A stretch of 64,000 bases of DNA. Source: Gymnogyps californianus (Eukaryota; Chordata; Aves; Accipitriformes; Cathartidae). The notes below the pieces were generated by a model, which was not told the DNA's origin, made no database searches, and was given only the letters and a program-made list of their open reading frames with translations. Position numbers and translations under genes: made by a program. Position 1 is the first letter of the stretch; the number at the start of each line of letters is the position of its first letter. The stretch is taken from positions 65,268,707-65,332,706 of the forward strand of contig NC_059473.1 of assembly GCF_018139145.2 (NCBI RefSeq). Direction: 5' to 3'. This document shows, one piece after another, positions 35,404 to 47,900 of the stretch.

Positions 35404-36604
35404 GTAACAGACCACAAAAGGCTTGCTAAAGCTGATCCCAGCATAACTAACATTATTCACGCTGAACTTTCATTCCCATAAGAGCAGTGGTCTCACTGCT
35501 CAGTGCATTTGGTTATTGACGCCTCCTCTCGCTAGCGGGCTCCACCTTCAGCGCGGCCCAGGCTCCTGCATATGGTAGCTATACCAATTTGTCTACTTTG
35601 CTCTGCTTGTTGCCCTCTCTGGAGCCATGGCTAAGGCAACGGATGTTGGCGGGGGGACATCTCCTAAAGCCATCTTTCCCATTTGCAAAACCTGCAGTCT
35701 TCCCGAGGCACATTTCTTTGCAGTTTCCTTCATGGTGGGCTTACCTCAAATTCGCCACCATGGGGTCTGATGCCTTGTGCTCTCAGCGTGCTGCAAAGTG
35801 GCTTAGGACACAGCTTGCTTTGTTGAAAGCGAGAGGAGCTGGACTGACATTGGATTTTATTTTCTATTATTTTCATGCAGAAACGGAAATAAATGTTGTC
35901 GTAGTGGCTTGGATCATTTACATGAACACATCATTCCTATGGAAGCTACATAGCTGCCCAATAAAGAGACAGTGATCCAGGAGGCTGTGTTTTAAGGTTA
36001 GTAACGGCTAAATTACAGCAATGGTCGACAGTTGTGTCTGCTTTTTATCTCAGTAGTAAGGTACCTAGAGGACACGACTAAGATTAGAAGATGAGAAAAA
36101 AAATATGGAGAATTAATATAGACATACATTTAAAAATAAACTATTGCAATATTAGCAGAGCAAGTCCTGTTTAGGAAGGCTTTTAACAGTTATCAACAAT
36201 TCTTTAGAAAACAGCCACAGTTTACATGTGCAGCCAGTTGCTTTCTAATTGCTACAGCAGGCTACCACTGGGAAGAACAAAGGAAATATTTAGCACATCG
36301 TAAATTCTTCTGCAGCCCTGCCGAGTGGCTGGAGTTCAGATTACACGTTTATAACCAACATTTGAGAGCAATTTCTCCTCCACTTTGAGAAAGTGGGTGG
36401 GGAAGCTGTTCAACACTTTCTTCAAATGCCTGAAGTAATGTATGTCTGAAAGAAACTCTGGTTCAAAATTCTCTTCCACTTGTCTTTGGATTCAGGCTTG
36501 TAACCTACTGTAATATATTGAAATGCTCAGAAAAACTTTGTTAAAATTCAGATGTATGTGCCATTGTTTTTGCTGTTATTATAACTATTAGCTTCCAACT
36601 TTAC

Positions 36605-36890
36605 CTCTGTTGCAGATGATTTCCTGAAATCTTGCAAGCTGATCAGTATTTGCTTCCACTAATGCTAAGGATCGTGCAAATGCTGAAGGGGTTGTGCTGG
36701 TAGCTGGACGGGAGGTATTAGTCTCCCTGAGTCGGTACTTAATCATGTCTGTGTCTTCTGAATGAGGTGTTGAGGCTCTGACAATTGTAAAGATTTCGTG
36801 ATCTAGCAGAAAATATGCTGGTGCCCTGGCCAATTCAAGGCCCCCTTTAGTTTCAGTTCTAGGCGAATTCAGATGTTGCTCAAGTTTCTC
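36605..36890 (-). CDS. Strong candidate coding exon of an unidentified minus-strand gene
   Basis: The minus strand is open for 95 codons plus one base, from an acceptor AAGCTAG (AG at 36892-36891, after TTCTTTTATCTGTG) to a strong donor AACAGAG|GTAAAG (GT at 36604-36603). The frame closes five codons into the intron, as expected after a true donor. The peptide starts EKLEQHLNSPRTETKGGLEL and includes AYFLLDHEIFTIVRAS, DTDMIKYRLRETNTSRPATS and LVEANTDQLARFQEIICNR. It is balanced in composition, polar and Ser/Thr-rich in the middle, with no membrane segment. It starts in phase 0 and ends in phase 1. I do not recognise the family. Its neighbour exons must lie on the minus strand; 4672-4750 is phase-compatible. 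The alternative is a pseudogene fragment with a fortuitous donor. Confidence 0.6.
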
Positions 36891-39800
36891 CTAGCTTCAC
36901 ACAGATAAAAGATTCTCCATTGAATGTTCTTAATGAGAAAGCAGTGTTACTGTCTACCGCCAGTAATGTACAAGAGATGTAAGCAAGGGAATCTTTTGTA
37001 TTACAGTTATTCATAGTTTGTAAGCAGTTTCAGTGCTAACCCATAACTTTTATAAGATTTTCTTTAAAGAAAAAAATGTCTTAGCACTTAAATCATGCTA
37101 GATGTTTGTCTATATCTACTTTGGCATGCTTTTTTTGGGGGTGGTGGTGGGTGTGTCGGTACTCTAGCCTGTCAGCCGTTATTACAGCTACAAAGGGACA
37201 AGGACAGATGTTTGCCTTTTTTTTTCCCCCCAAAAGTTGACTTAAAAATTCAGCACATTAGGAGCTGAAAATTGAGACCCCCCCCAAGTGCTTGTAGCCA
37301 AATTAGAAATGAAAACAGAAAAATGAGGGGTTAAGTATAATTTTTTAAAAATCACATTTCACTGTTCTTGATGGTACTGAGTCTACATCCTTTGCTACAT
37401 GTAATATATTTTTTACATTGCTGGTCTGACAAAAAATTCAGCAAACTTTCTTATATTCTATCTAAACAGCTTAGTACTGATGTGTCAAAGACACTGTCAG
37501 TATCTCATTGAGAGAAGAACAATAAGTTTGTCCACCAAAAGTCCTCCACCAACCTCCATGTATATAGCTCTAAAATAATAATGTATTTACAAAGACTACT
37601 CTTAGTCACTTGTATAACAATTTTCTGGGGATGTATTCCTATGTGAATAAGAGCAGCTGACAGTTTAATCATACTAAAATCTATAGAAGATATAGAAATG
37701 CAAGGAAACCAGTGCATCTGTAAGGGAGGGAACAAGGATGAAAGATGATGTTTCGGATGTTGCTAGAAGAACACAGGATGAAATCATAGTTCCTGCCAGA
37801 TAGTTACCTTAACTTCTGTGTTATCTGATCACGGTGGGTTTAGCTATAAAATGTTATAGTCACACTAATGCATTAGCTTAGATTCAACTGTTTATCCAAC
37901 TTTCTTCAAAGTGAAAATCATTAACTAAGGGTATCCTTTAAAAAAATCTTTAACTATCACAAAATTCTGAAGTCTGTTAATTGCATTAAAATAACGTTGT
38001 GTTCAAATTGTCCCTTGTCAACCCTTTAAAACTAAAATGGGGATAGCTAATGGAAAACAGTCCAGAGAATGAAGACATAGTATTCTCCAATAACAATAAT
38101 GTACAGCAATTGTTCTAAATCCTAAAAAAAGAAGTTAGTAAATAGTTTAAGCCCTCCCTTTAACTTCAAGGAATCCCAGTGTCCCACTTCTGAAGGACAT
38201 TTGTTTCTGGGATAGACATCTGTGATGACCAGAGCAAAGCGCTGCATACAAACACAGCAAAAGGCTAGGTGATACAGGGACTGATCTGCATTGACAGGAA
38301 CTTGGGTCTCTAACTAAAAGCAGCCACTGGTTTAGTATGGTCTGCCACTATCACCGTTAATCCATAAAAATTAAGTAAGATTAGGTAAACTTTTAAAAAT
38401 AGTTTAGTGGCAGGAGATATAGCCAGCCTGCATCATTAGAGGAAAAATCGCAGCACCCGGCCATTACTGGGAGATTTAAATGCTTGAAGCAGCAATACAA
38501 TGGAATGGCTAAGGTGCTCCATAGATGTCTGTTTCTATTTATGTCTTTCTATCATCAGCTTTGCACTCTCCACCCCCACACACATTACTCCTCTTCCACT
38601 GAATAAATGGAATATTTCACCCATGAATAACAATGTTCTTTCACTAACCTAAAAGTGCCACACAATGCCTTCACACCTGCAGCATTTATAAATTGCAGGT
38701 CCTGCGGTCATGAAAGGAACTTAATAAGCACACTTCACAGGTGAGATGGCTGTAGGTTAGAAGCAAAATATTCTGCTAAAACCTGCTGGATTTTATCGTT
38801 ACAAAGCATGTAGTTTCCCCAGCCTTATGCTCCTACAGCCCACGGTCACAGCAAAACTATTTCCATGGCAGTAAAGCTATCTAGAGGGCATATTGTAAAT
38901 GCATTTACTTTTATAGTTTGTTGCCAGTTTGGTAATCCATGTTTATAAGAAATGGCGGAAGTGGTTTTAAAGGTTACAGAAATATGCAGACTAGAGAACT
39001 GGACATAGAGGGGCTGCGCCCACCTTCTGCCCTTAAATGAAATGACAGATGGATGAGACCTTATGTCATGAATATAACTGATACTTCAACAATTGATGTT
39101 ATTGCCACTCTTTTTCCATTCATGCTTCATCACAACTTTTCCTCTCCTTCCCTGTCTCTCCTCATGATTTATGTGTGGTGAAGCACTTGGGTGTCCGTTG
39201 GGAGACCCAATCCTACAATACTTCATGTATGTGAAATATGTGTTTTTAATGTGCATTAACATCGTGCTATCTACTTGCCTGAGTAAGGCAAGCAAGTTGA
39301 GACTCTGCTGATGACCTGCTTTTGCTGGTCTTGTCAGTCCTACCTTTTTCATCTGAATTTCATGTAAAGCAAAGTATGAGTCTCATGCAAAACTAGATAA
39401 GATTGTCTCCTTTCCTTACATTCAAGGGGTGACACAGGACAGTAGTAGTAGAGCCACTCAAAGACTGTTGGATCTCTTCATCCCATTTTCTCACGTGACC
39501 CTAAATTTCTTCTCCTTTGTCTGTTCTGGCCTTTGTAGCTGTGACTGTAGGATTTTCCAGTGTTGTGAGGCATAAGGGTGAGGGGCAGGGAGTCTTAGAG
39601 AGTAAAAGATGTGGCTGGATTAAGAGATGTCAAGCCCTCTTGAGGGCTCTGTTGTCTGTGTAGAAGATCATCTCCCATTACAAATAGGAATTGGGTCCTG
39701 ACAGGTTAAAACTGAACGGGGAAAGCAGTAGCCGCCTGTGGACACATAACATATATATGCTCTGCAAGTGTGTGAATGTATGCATGGGCACACAAAACGG

Positions 39801-40708
39801 AGAATATATATATTAATTGATGGACACTTAAATGTTTGAATTTATATCCATAACCACACAATATTTACGTCTGTGTAAAATGTACATTGCATTTGGAAAA
39901 TAATTGCCTACTATCCTTAGCTTTTAACTATTATGCTACATCCCAGCTGGGAAGATATGAGCTGCAAGGGCCGAGCATGGTGAATGCCTAACCCCATACA
40001 GAGTCTTAAGACATGAGGAATTTGGATTCCAAATCAGGAAGCATCTTAAATAGCAACATCGTAAGAAAGATGAGACCTGCTGATGCATTAATGGAAAAGT
40101 GGTAAAAAACCAGTCTTTGCTTTATGTTATTGCTGGTTTGCCTCTTGGCACTCTATCCCAGCTAACCATTGTATGCACCAGCAGCCCTTGAGTTTTTTCC
40201 TCCCAGGAGACGCTGTACAAAGCTAGTAACAGACATAAACCAGTCAGTTGGTATACAAAGAGATGAAGCATAGCCCAGTGAGAGCTGCAAAAGACTTGTG
40301 CAGGAAGGGAGTTTACTATCCTCTGGGCTCTATCAGAGCTTGTGAAGGTACATCTGCTGATGAAAATCCAGGCAAGTCTTGCAGCTGGTTAGTGGGTCAG
40401 ATGTTTTTGTGTCACGTGGGACTTTTGGAAGCATCGGATCCTAAGTGATCATGTAACTTTCAGAAGCCTGAAGTCACCACCGTCTGCATGTCAGCTCCCT
40501 TTTGCTGTTGCCATTCCTCCAAAACAAATCTCGTATTAAATGCCTTGAGTCTTGGCATAACACAGATCCCCAAACCACACTTATCCCATGACCAGTGATG
40601 AGTGTGCAGTTCTATTGTTAGAAGCAAACCACTTCAAAATACCAAAACATACGTTTTACACATATTTTCAACTCTCTTCTGTGTGAACAGCAAAATCTTC
40701 TTTTGCTT

Positions 40709-40734
40709 CCCCCCCCCCCCCCCCCCCCCCCCCC
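40709..40734. repeat. Homopolymer run of 26 C
   Basis: Twenty-six consecutive C on the plus strand (G on the minus). Such runs are rare and unstable. The minus strand could form G-quadruplexes and the plus strand i-motifs. The exact length may reflect sequencing or assembly error. Confidence 0.9.
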
Positions 40735-40895
40735 TTACTTCCTTTTTTAAGTTTTTAAGATCTCCATGGTGAGATCTTGGGTAGTTTTTATCTTAGAGAT
40801 GAGTACATTTTACACAAGTAAGTGTGTTTTGACATCAGTTCTTTCTCTTGCCAGGCCTAGGAGTTCTGGGTGCAATGTGCTCCCTGAGTTAGTTA

Positions 40896-40957
40896 TGATG
40901 TCACTGACACCTAAAAACGGGCATTTTTCTGTTCTGGTTTAGGTGTCAATGACATCA
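40896..40957. repeat. Inverted repeat, 19 of 20 paired, 22-base loop
   Basis: TGATGTCACTGACACCTAAA (40896-40915) pairs with TTTAGGTGTCAATGACATCA (40938-40957) with one mismatch. Each arm holds a CRE/AP-1-like TGATGTCA (one arm variant) and an AGGTGTCA core that resembles a T-box or nuclear-receptor half site. It could be a paired binding site or a hairpin. Nothing marks it as a known microRNA. Confidence 0.85.
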
Positions 40958-43237
40958 TCATCTGCTGCAGTGGAAACAAACCCCTAAAATTTAAGCCTGG
41001 GTATGTAAATTGAGGAGTAGCTGTTTTTTGAAATATTTTGCTTTAAAATGTAATATTTAGTCTAGACACAGATTCTGTTAATGATTTGGGATCACGAGTG
41101 TTCTGTGTACAGGAGAATTGCTGTTAACATTTAAGAGAAAAGAAAAAAAATATCCAAGGTTATAAAATGCTTTTACATACCTGAAAACAAGAACTGCTCC
41201 TTAAGTAAATAGGAGTGTAGCTGGTTGTAGAAAATGCTAACTAACTGCCTCATAGGGCAGACTAATCCGATTTGCTTTATTCAAGTTTATCAAGGAAATA
41301 TGAACCAAAGTCACCTGAAAACCTTTAAAATTTATAACTGTGACTTCTGAAACAAGTGGAGCTATGGCAAAACAAAATGCACGAAAAAGAGCAATTGGGT
41401 TCTATCTCCTGAAAGTTGTGTTTCCAAAATACACTAAGCTTAAGCCTAACCCAACCTCCCACGTTGATCTAAGTGACCATATCAGCTTTGGAAAAATCCT
41501 AAACTGATTTTTAAAAAATCATCATATTAACAATGATGCTAACTTGTCACATTTATGGACTAAATTAAAGCTATTTATTTGTCACCCTTTCTTTACAGAT
41601 TTTTTACAAAAATACTTAGTTCATCTTCAGTTCATCTGCCTGCAGGGCACAATCTAGTACCCATTGATCCCAATAAAAAAACCAAAACCAAAATAATTAG
41701 ATAATGCCAGTTCAAGACAAGACCATCTCTGAGGTGCTTGTCACCAATGGAGCAAGTAGCCCCCATCAGAATCAGGATTCTAGATTTGAAAAGCAGCTAG
41801 CTTCATCTGGGGCAGCAAAACGGTAAAACCCAATCACTTTTTCATTCTCAGATGACCTAAAGAGGACTATGGTAGTTTAAGTACAAAAACATGGGCTTCC
41901 ATTTCATGTGACAGGGCTATTACATCTGCTTTGATCACAGATTTCTGAAAGCATTTTTAAGGAGATTAAAGGCAATTCCATAATCTTCAGTAGAACATGC
42001 AGTGAATTAGATACTGTCCCCACATGGATGCTGCTGTTGTGTTTCTTTTGGTTCCTGTGCTCAGACTGCTAATTTATCCAAGAAAAGTTTAATGTAATGC
42101 ACATACATAAACCTCTCTCAGGGTGGAAGCCAGCAACCTGATGGATAAAGAGTCAAGTTAGAAAGTGGTAAACAGGGGTTAAAATCCTGTGAGATAAAGC
42201 CAGGAACTGAACCTTGATCACAGATTTCTCTGGTCAGCGCTCAGACCACAGTGTTACGGTATAAAAGGGAACATGGGAGTGGTGGGAGTCCTCCTCCAGC
42301 TATTCTGAAGAAGTACAGAAAGTGCTACTACATTTTATGGGTGAGAGTTCCTTACTGCTGTGCTTTAGGGGTGACTTTATGCAATGTATTTTAATGAGCT
42401 CCTCAAGGAATTTAGCACAGGGTTGCTGGATGCCAGGCAGGCTTAAGTGTGAAGGTGGAAGTTGGCAGCTCAGCTTTGCTTATTAAGAATGAGACATTTT
42501 CTGCATATAGACAGAAGAAATGTTTTCAAGCGCTTAGGCAACTTTCAAGTTACCAGCTATGATGCCTCAAGGAGTCACTCAGAGGGAGTTTTCAGAATCC
42601 TGGTATTACATGCAGTTATCTACATTTTTGCCTAAGTCCCTCTTTAAGTCCCCAGGTCCTTGTGTGGATAAGCACAGATGGAGACACACCACCACTGGTT
42701 GAACACAAACCTCATTTTTGACAGTGCTTATTTTAACTTGGTGCAAAGTGACACCTACTGTCCCTCTATATTTATATTATTATCTGGAATTTATTTGTGG
42801 TGGATTTATTTTTGTTTAACAGTGAAGCCTATACTTGTGTAGAAGCATCTTGAAAATAAGACAGACAAGACCATCTCAAAAACATCTGTGTACATTAGCC
42901 GTTAGTATTACCATTGCTCATGGATATATCCTCACAGCAACTGCATGCCTTAAAGGTTCTGGAAGTTGATTGATTGTTCCCAAACTACTACATAGTTTTA
43001 GTTGATTAACCACATATATTTTTTGCCAATATGTCTGGCTACCTTTTAGAAGTTAGTGCATTGCTGGCCATATTACAGAAACAGATTTTTTAAGGATTGG
43101 AATCAGATTTGGCAGTAAAGGGTTCAGTTGCAAATTCATAGGTGATCTTAAAATTTCATTTGACATAAAAGAAAACTCTTTGCAATGGAAAAATAAGAGC
43201 CTGGATTCTATTTAAAATGACATCTCCACTTGCAACC

Positions 43238-43258
43238 TTTTTTTTTTTTTTTTTTTTT
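43238..43258. repeat. Homopolymer run of 21 T
   Basis: Twenty-one consecutive T. It could be the poly(A) tail of a minus-strand retrocopy, but the adjacent sequence (43260-43550) shows no clear retrogene. Confidence 0.9.
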
Positions 43259-44824
43259 AAGCTTTAACATAAGCCCTCTCAGGGACAGTGCTCACTGAAA
43301 TTTCTGGTATTTTCCCTGTTCATTTGAGATTGTCTTCCTAGGAACAAAGTAACATCCTGTCTTTTTAAAAGCAGAAAAATATCTGTTCGAAACGTCTTCT
43401 CATTAAAAGGTCTTTTGTCCTTTTCTTTGGCTTTTTCAGTTTTTAACGAGTTGTTTATATATCTCAATGGTTTGAAAAGACAGATGTATTTTATGTAATC
43501 TTCCATGTAAGCTTTTTTCATTTCACTTATAAATTGCTTTTCCATATTTTAAGATGCAGTTATGTTTTCATGGAAAAATCACCAAAAAAATTGTGAGCAG
43601 TCATTTGTTGCCCACCATGAACGTCCAGATAAAGTGGGTATAAATTGCAGTAGGTAATAAAATCCCAACTTATAAATAAGCCACAATTTTATTGTAGAAA
43701 TAACAATTAAAACTGTGTTGTTCTGTTTTATTTTTACTCTAAGACTGTAATATATGAGTTTCATTTGGGTAACGGTTAAATAGTTAACAGCACGTGCTCT
43801 GTTTTGCTCAAAGGGCAACTCTATGTACCAAAGTTAGAGACGCCAAGCTGCCCAGAGATACAATGATGAACGGCCTCCTTATAGAGAAAGGCTTCCAGAG
43901 CCTACCAGGAAAGGCTGTAACCTATACATTATAAACTCATAAGGAACAAAGAAAGACAGAGATGCCGAAACTGTGAACCTTGTAACTGAATAACAATAAT
44001 TGAAGCCCATATGCCAGGCTGTATATCATAGATTTCTGCTTCCTGAAGCACAAGCATGACCAAAATGGTGTCCCATTTTTTCATCTCTGTAAACCTTTCC
44101 TCAGTTTACCATCAGATATGCATTTAACTCTTATAGGTTTGGACACAGTTCAAGCACAGAGCCTTAACTGCATCTTGAGCCTTAGTCTGCAAGCAAACAA
44201 AAGACAAAACAATTGTTTTGGTGGTTTAAACAGATGTGCAAATGTGTACTTTGTCTGTTGATTTGGAGTACCAATAAATGTGAAAGCTGTTTGACCTGTG
44301 GCAGAGGTCCCAAATCTGACTTTAAAATCACCAGAGTTACTTGGCATTTCTTCACTGAAACAGGCGTTTCATACCAGAGAAATATCTGTATTGTTATGAC
44401 TTGATATGGAAGTGGTATCCATAAATATGCTTCATATACACTTAAAAAAAGAATGAATACATACTCCTAGTTGGGAAAAATCAAAGTCTGGTGTCTGTGA
44501 AGCTCCCAAAGCAAAACACAAAGCAAACCAAGGACAGACTTGCTGTTTGTGTTCTCTCTGGTGGCTGTGGTTAGAAGTTGAGAGATGTTTGTGTTTTTGC
44601 TGACTCTTCCTCTGTTCAAATCCTGCTCTTGTTTACATTATTGTTTTTAAATTGGACATAGTCAAATAACTCAGCCATAACTGACAGTGTTTCTGTCTGC
44701 ATAGGGCTCAAGTACTGTTTAGGTTTCATCGTCATCCTCTACACAGAGCTGCTTGTCATCAGGCAGACCAAAAGTCATGCTTTCTAGGACTGCAGAGCAG
44801 GTGAGGCATTTACCATAAAGTCAC

Positions 44825-44974
44825 AGGAAAAAAAGAGAAGGGAAGGGAAGGGGAGGGAAGAGAAGGGAAGGGAAGGGAAGGGAAGGGAAGGGAAGGGAAG
44901 GGAAGGGAGGGGAGGGAAGGGGAGGGAAGGGAAGGGGAGGGAAGGGAAGGGGAGGGAAGAAGAGGAGAAAAGAG
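44825..44974 (+). repeat. 150-nt purine-only tract, (GGGAA)n pentanucleotide repeat
   Basis: From 44825 to 44974 the plus strand has only A and G. The core (about 44839-44959) is GGGAA units with GGGGA variants. Runs of three or four G spaced by AA fit the G-quadruplex pattern, and the purine/pyrimidine mirror symmetry fits triplex (H-DNA). The translated Leu-Pro-Ser repeats on the minus strand are artefacts of the repeat. Confidence 0.95.
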
Positions 44975-47900
44975 TAAGAAAAAAGACAAAAAAAGCAAGA
45001 GAGTTTGGATTATCTAATTGAGCGCTAGATTTATCCTAGTGTTATTTTTATTAAATTTAAGCTGATATCATTTGCTGAAAACTCTTCTCAGTTATCCCAT
45101 TTGTTGATTTCAATACAGTCATATGAAGGGGCTGAATGTTGTCCAGTGTACTACATTATCCAGTACCCACAAGCAGAACTAATCTACACACAAATAAATT
45201 ATGGAAGTCTACAGTTAGTATATATTTATAGAAACATTCTTTTTTATTTAGCAAAATTGTTTTCAGTTAGAACAACTCTCTTGTGCTCATGTTTTTTGGA
45301 AGTAATCCCAAGTTTTCAAACCATCACCTAGCCATAAGGAAGCTGTTGAGAAAAACAGCCAGGCAATCGACTATGCTATAGTGAGATAAGTTCTAATATC
45401 ACTGCCACATTATAAAAGTATCTAATGAAAAGATCACATAGTATGAAGTCAAGAGACCTCTTTGATTCTCTGGCGCATGTATTAAAAGATATATTGGTAT
45501 GCTATAAAATGCTACATGAAATACCTTGTACAGTTCTATCCTTTAAGCATATAAAAATATTTTATAGTTCAGAGTAAGCTGATCACACATGACATTTCAC
45601 ATAGATATTATTAAATTAGCAAAGTGCTATTGTTTTAATGTGTACCTACTGTATTATTTTGTTGACAAGGAGACACAAAGGTCAGATTCTGCTCTTGACT
45701 ATTCAGTTTTTCCATGGTCATCAATGCATTGGTGTATCCTGAAGAAAGATCTTAGTTCTCTGTGTACTAGTGATAATGAAAAACGCTCGTGAAATTCCAA
45801 GTAAAATAAAATAAAGCATAATGGTCATGATCTTTTCTTTGTTTCTACTGTAATTGTGAGAAACGGACAAATTTAATAGAAGCAGTTCTGCAGAAAAGCA
45901 GTTTGCAACTTCATGATGGAATTTTCAGTTTTCCTCACTCATGTTTTAAGTGATTTTAAGAAGAAAAATGTGTGTTTGAATCCTAATATATGACTTCTAT
46001 TCACTGAAATGGTCCCCAGGGCTAATCCTGCATGATCAGTATGGATCTGGGGGGGAGGAAGCCCACCTGGAGGAAACTAGGCCAGCCTTCCTAGCTGAGA
46101 TTGGAGCTCTGGAATATAGCAAGGCCACACATTATGTTCACATCCCTTAATTGAAACTTAGTTCCACAGGGCTGTCATAGAGAAGAGAAGTAGAAATACA
46201 GCTTCCTTTACTGGTCATGTCTTCACAGCCATCACAGATGGTAGCAAGTTTCTCAGCTTCTAATCCTGATTGTCCAGACGTGATCCTACTCTTGTCCTCA
46301 AGCCACACAATCATGACAGTGTGGCATGGTGGCTGAATTGGTAAGCTTTGCCACAGCATTTGGCCCATAGTGAGAGGAGAAAGTGTAGAAGTGATGCAGA
46401 ACTGGAAAGGGTAACTGGCTTTCTTTTTACTCACCCATCACTGTGGAAATACCTGAGCTGTTTTGGCTTTCTTATGAGAAAATATGAATTGATTGCTTGG
46501 TGATTTTTTTTTTTTTTTAAATATCTTAATGACAGAGTCAAAGTTTTGGGTTGCGGGTTTTTTTGGTGGTGGCAGGGTTGTTGCCTCTGAAGATCTGAGG
46601 AACAAAGCTGGAAAAGCATCAAACCATGGCTTCCAGGAGTTTTGAGGACAGAATTTGGAGGGATATTTCACTCAAAATGTGAATTATGCTGTAAAACATA
46701 GTGAATCCATTACTTCTTAAAACACAGAAGATTCAGGAACAGATTCCTTAGAGACCACTAGAGCTGTAGAATCGTATAAGGATATGTTATTGACTGCTAT
46801 ACTTGGTCACATGCTAATCAGACTATGTGTATTTTAAAGCCCATTTATAGTTTAATTTATGACCAATTGCACTACTTGTATGGCATTTAAAGGTGTCACA
46901 GACAGTTTGGATGTAATCCAAAAAGCAAGCAATGTTTTCTTCTTTCTCTAGATGCACTTTTCTTTCCTTGATGAAAGATCCTGGCTCAGCAGGCTGGGCT
47001 GCCTTGCAAAATATATATATCTGTCTGAAACTTAAGAAGCTTGCACTGACAAAGGAAAAGCCAAAAATTAAATAAAGTAAAGGCAACTAGCTTGATGACA
47101 AGCTGGCATGTTCAAATTTGAGGTTCAGATTCAATGTGAATCACAACCATGTGACTCTTACTCTGTTTCAGAATTGAAGCAGAGCTCAGATCTTGCAAAC
47201 AGAATGATTCTGCCTCGATTTACACATGTGTGTAGACCTGCTTCAGTTCCTGGGATTGCTTGCTCATGTGCAGAGCTACATGTGGACTGGATTATCTGGG
47301 TAATGCCCTAGAAAAGCTTTCTGATTCCTTTTTTTTTGTGATGACTTACCATCATGACACTTCTCCATCTTTTGGAAAGGCTACCAACAGGAAGGACTGT
47401 TGAATATAATGAAAAATAGTTCCTATGAAAATAAAAGCTGGATAGATTTTTCAGCAACACTACCAGGACTATTTTTACAACCCTTTAAAAATGCACAATT
47501 GTTTCCAAAGATTTGAGAGAAGAGTTTCAGTAGAAACAGGGCATCCGTGGTTTCGATGTCTTACTGCGCCGGGAGTTTTGGGGAGTGGGGGCAAGGAGAG
47601 GGAGAGGTAAGAACAGATTGTAATAATAAAGCCACACAATAGTATTACACATGGAGTTTAACATTAAATAAAGATTGCCCAAATTCCTACCTGCGAATGC
47701 TTAGCCTGGTGTTTGTTACACTTACAAGTGTGAAAGAAAAGCCACAAACATTTATCATGATTGTCAGTAAGGCCCCCTTCCGCACCTCTCCCGTGCTCTC
47801 CACTCCTTTCTCTGCGTTTCAGAGCTGTCAACATCCGTGCTTGCTCAAGCCTCCATTTCTGGCCATTAGTGCATTACGAGATTGTTTTACATGGCCTGCC

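Larger units (their letters stand above)
21510..36600. other. Gene-poor stretch, intronic or intergenic
   Basis: About 15 kb with no established gene. Exceptions, listed separately, are a coiled-coil-like open frame at 26177-26338, a 21-bp tandem duplication at 23885, an AT-rich TAAT-dense block at 24480-24880, SINE/CR1-like relics at 25030, 27921 and 33073, and a hairpin at 35365. Around 34440-35560 the DNA is somewhat GC-richer and looks like old repeat or unconstrained sequence. No exon could be supported there. Confidence 0.55.

Noticed and set aside
35589..35975. 128-codon plus-strand frame
   Set aside because: No splice sites in phase, no motif, text does not look like a protein; probably chance.
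43238..43550. Processed retrogene ending in the T21 run
   Set aside because: The 88-codon minus-strand frame beside it (Lys-rich) shows no recognisable protein and no target-site duplication was found.
44810..44998. Minus-strand frame of Leu-Pro-Ser repeats
   Set aside because: Direct translation of the (GGGAA)n microsatellite.
46147..46434. 95-codon minus-strand frame
   Set aside because: Parts look protein-like, but there is no convincing acceptor or donor and no recognised motif; within chance for this much sequence.
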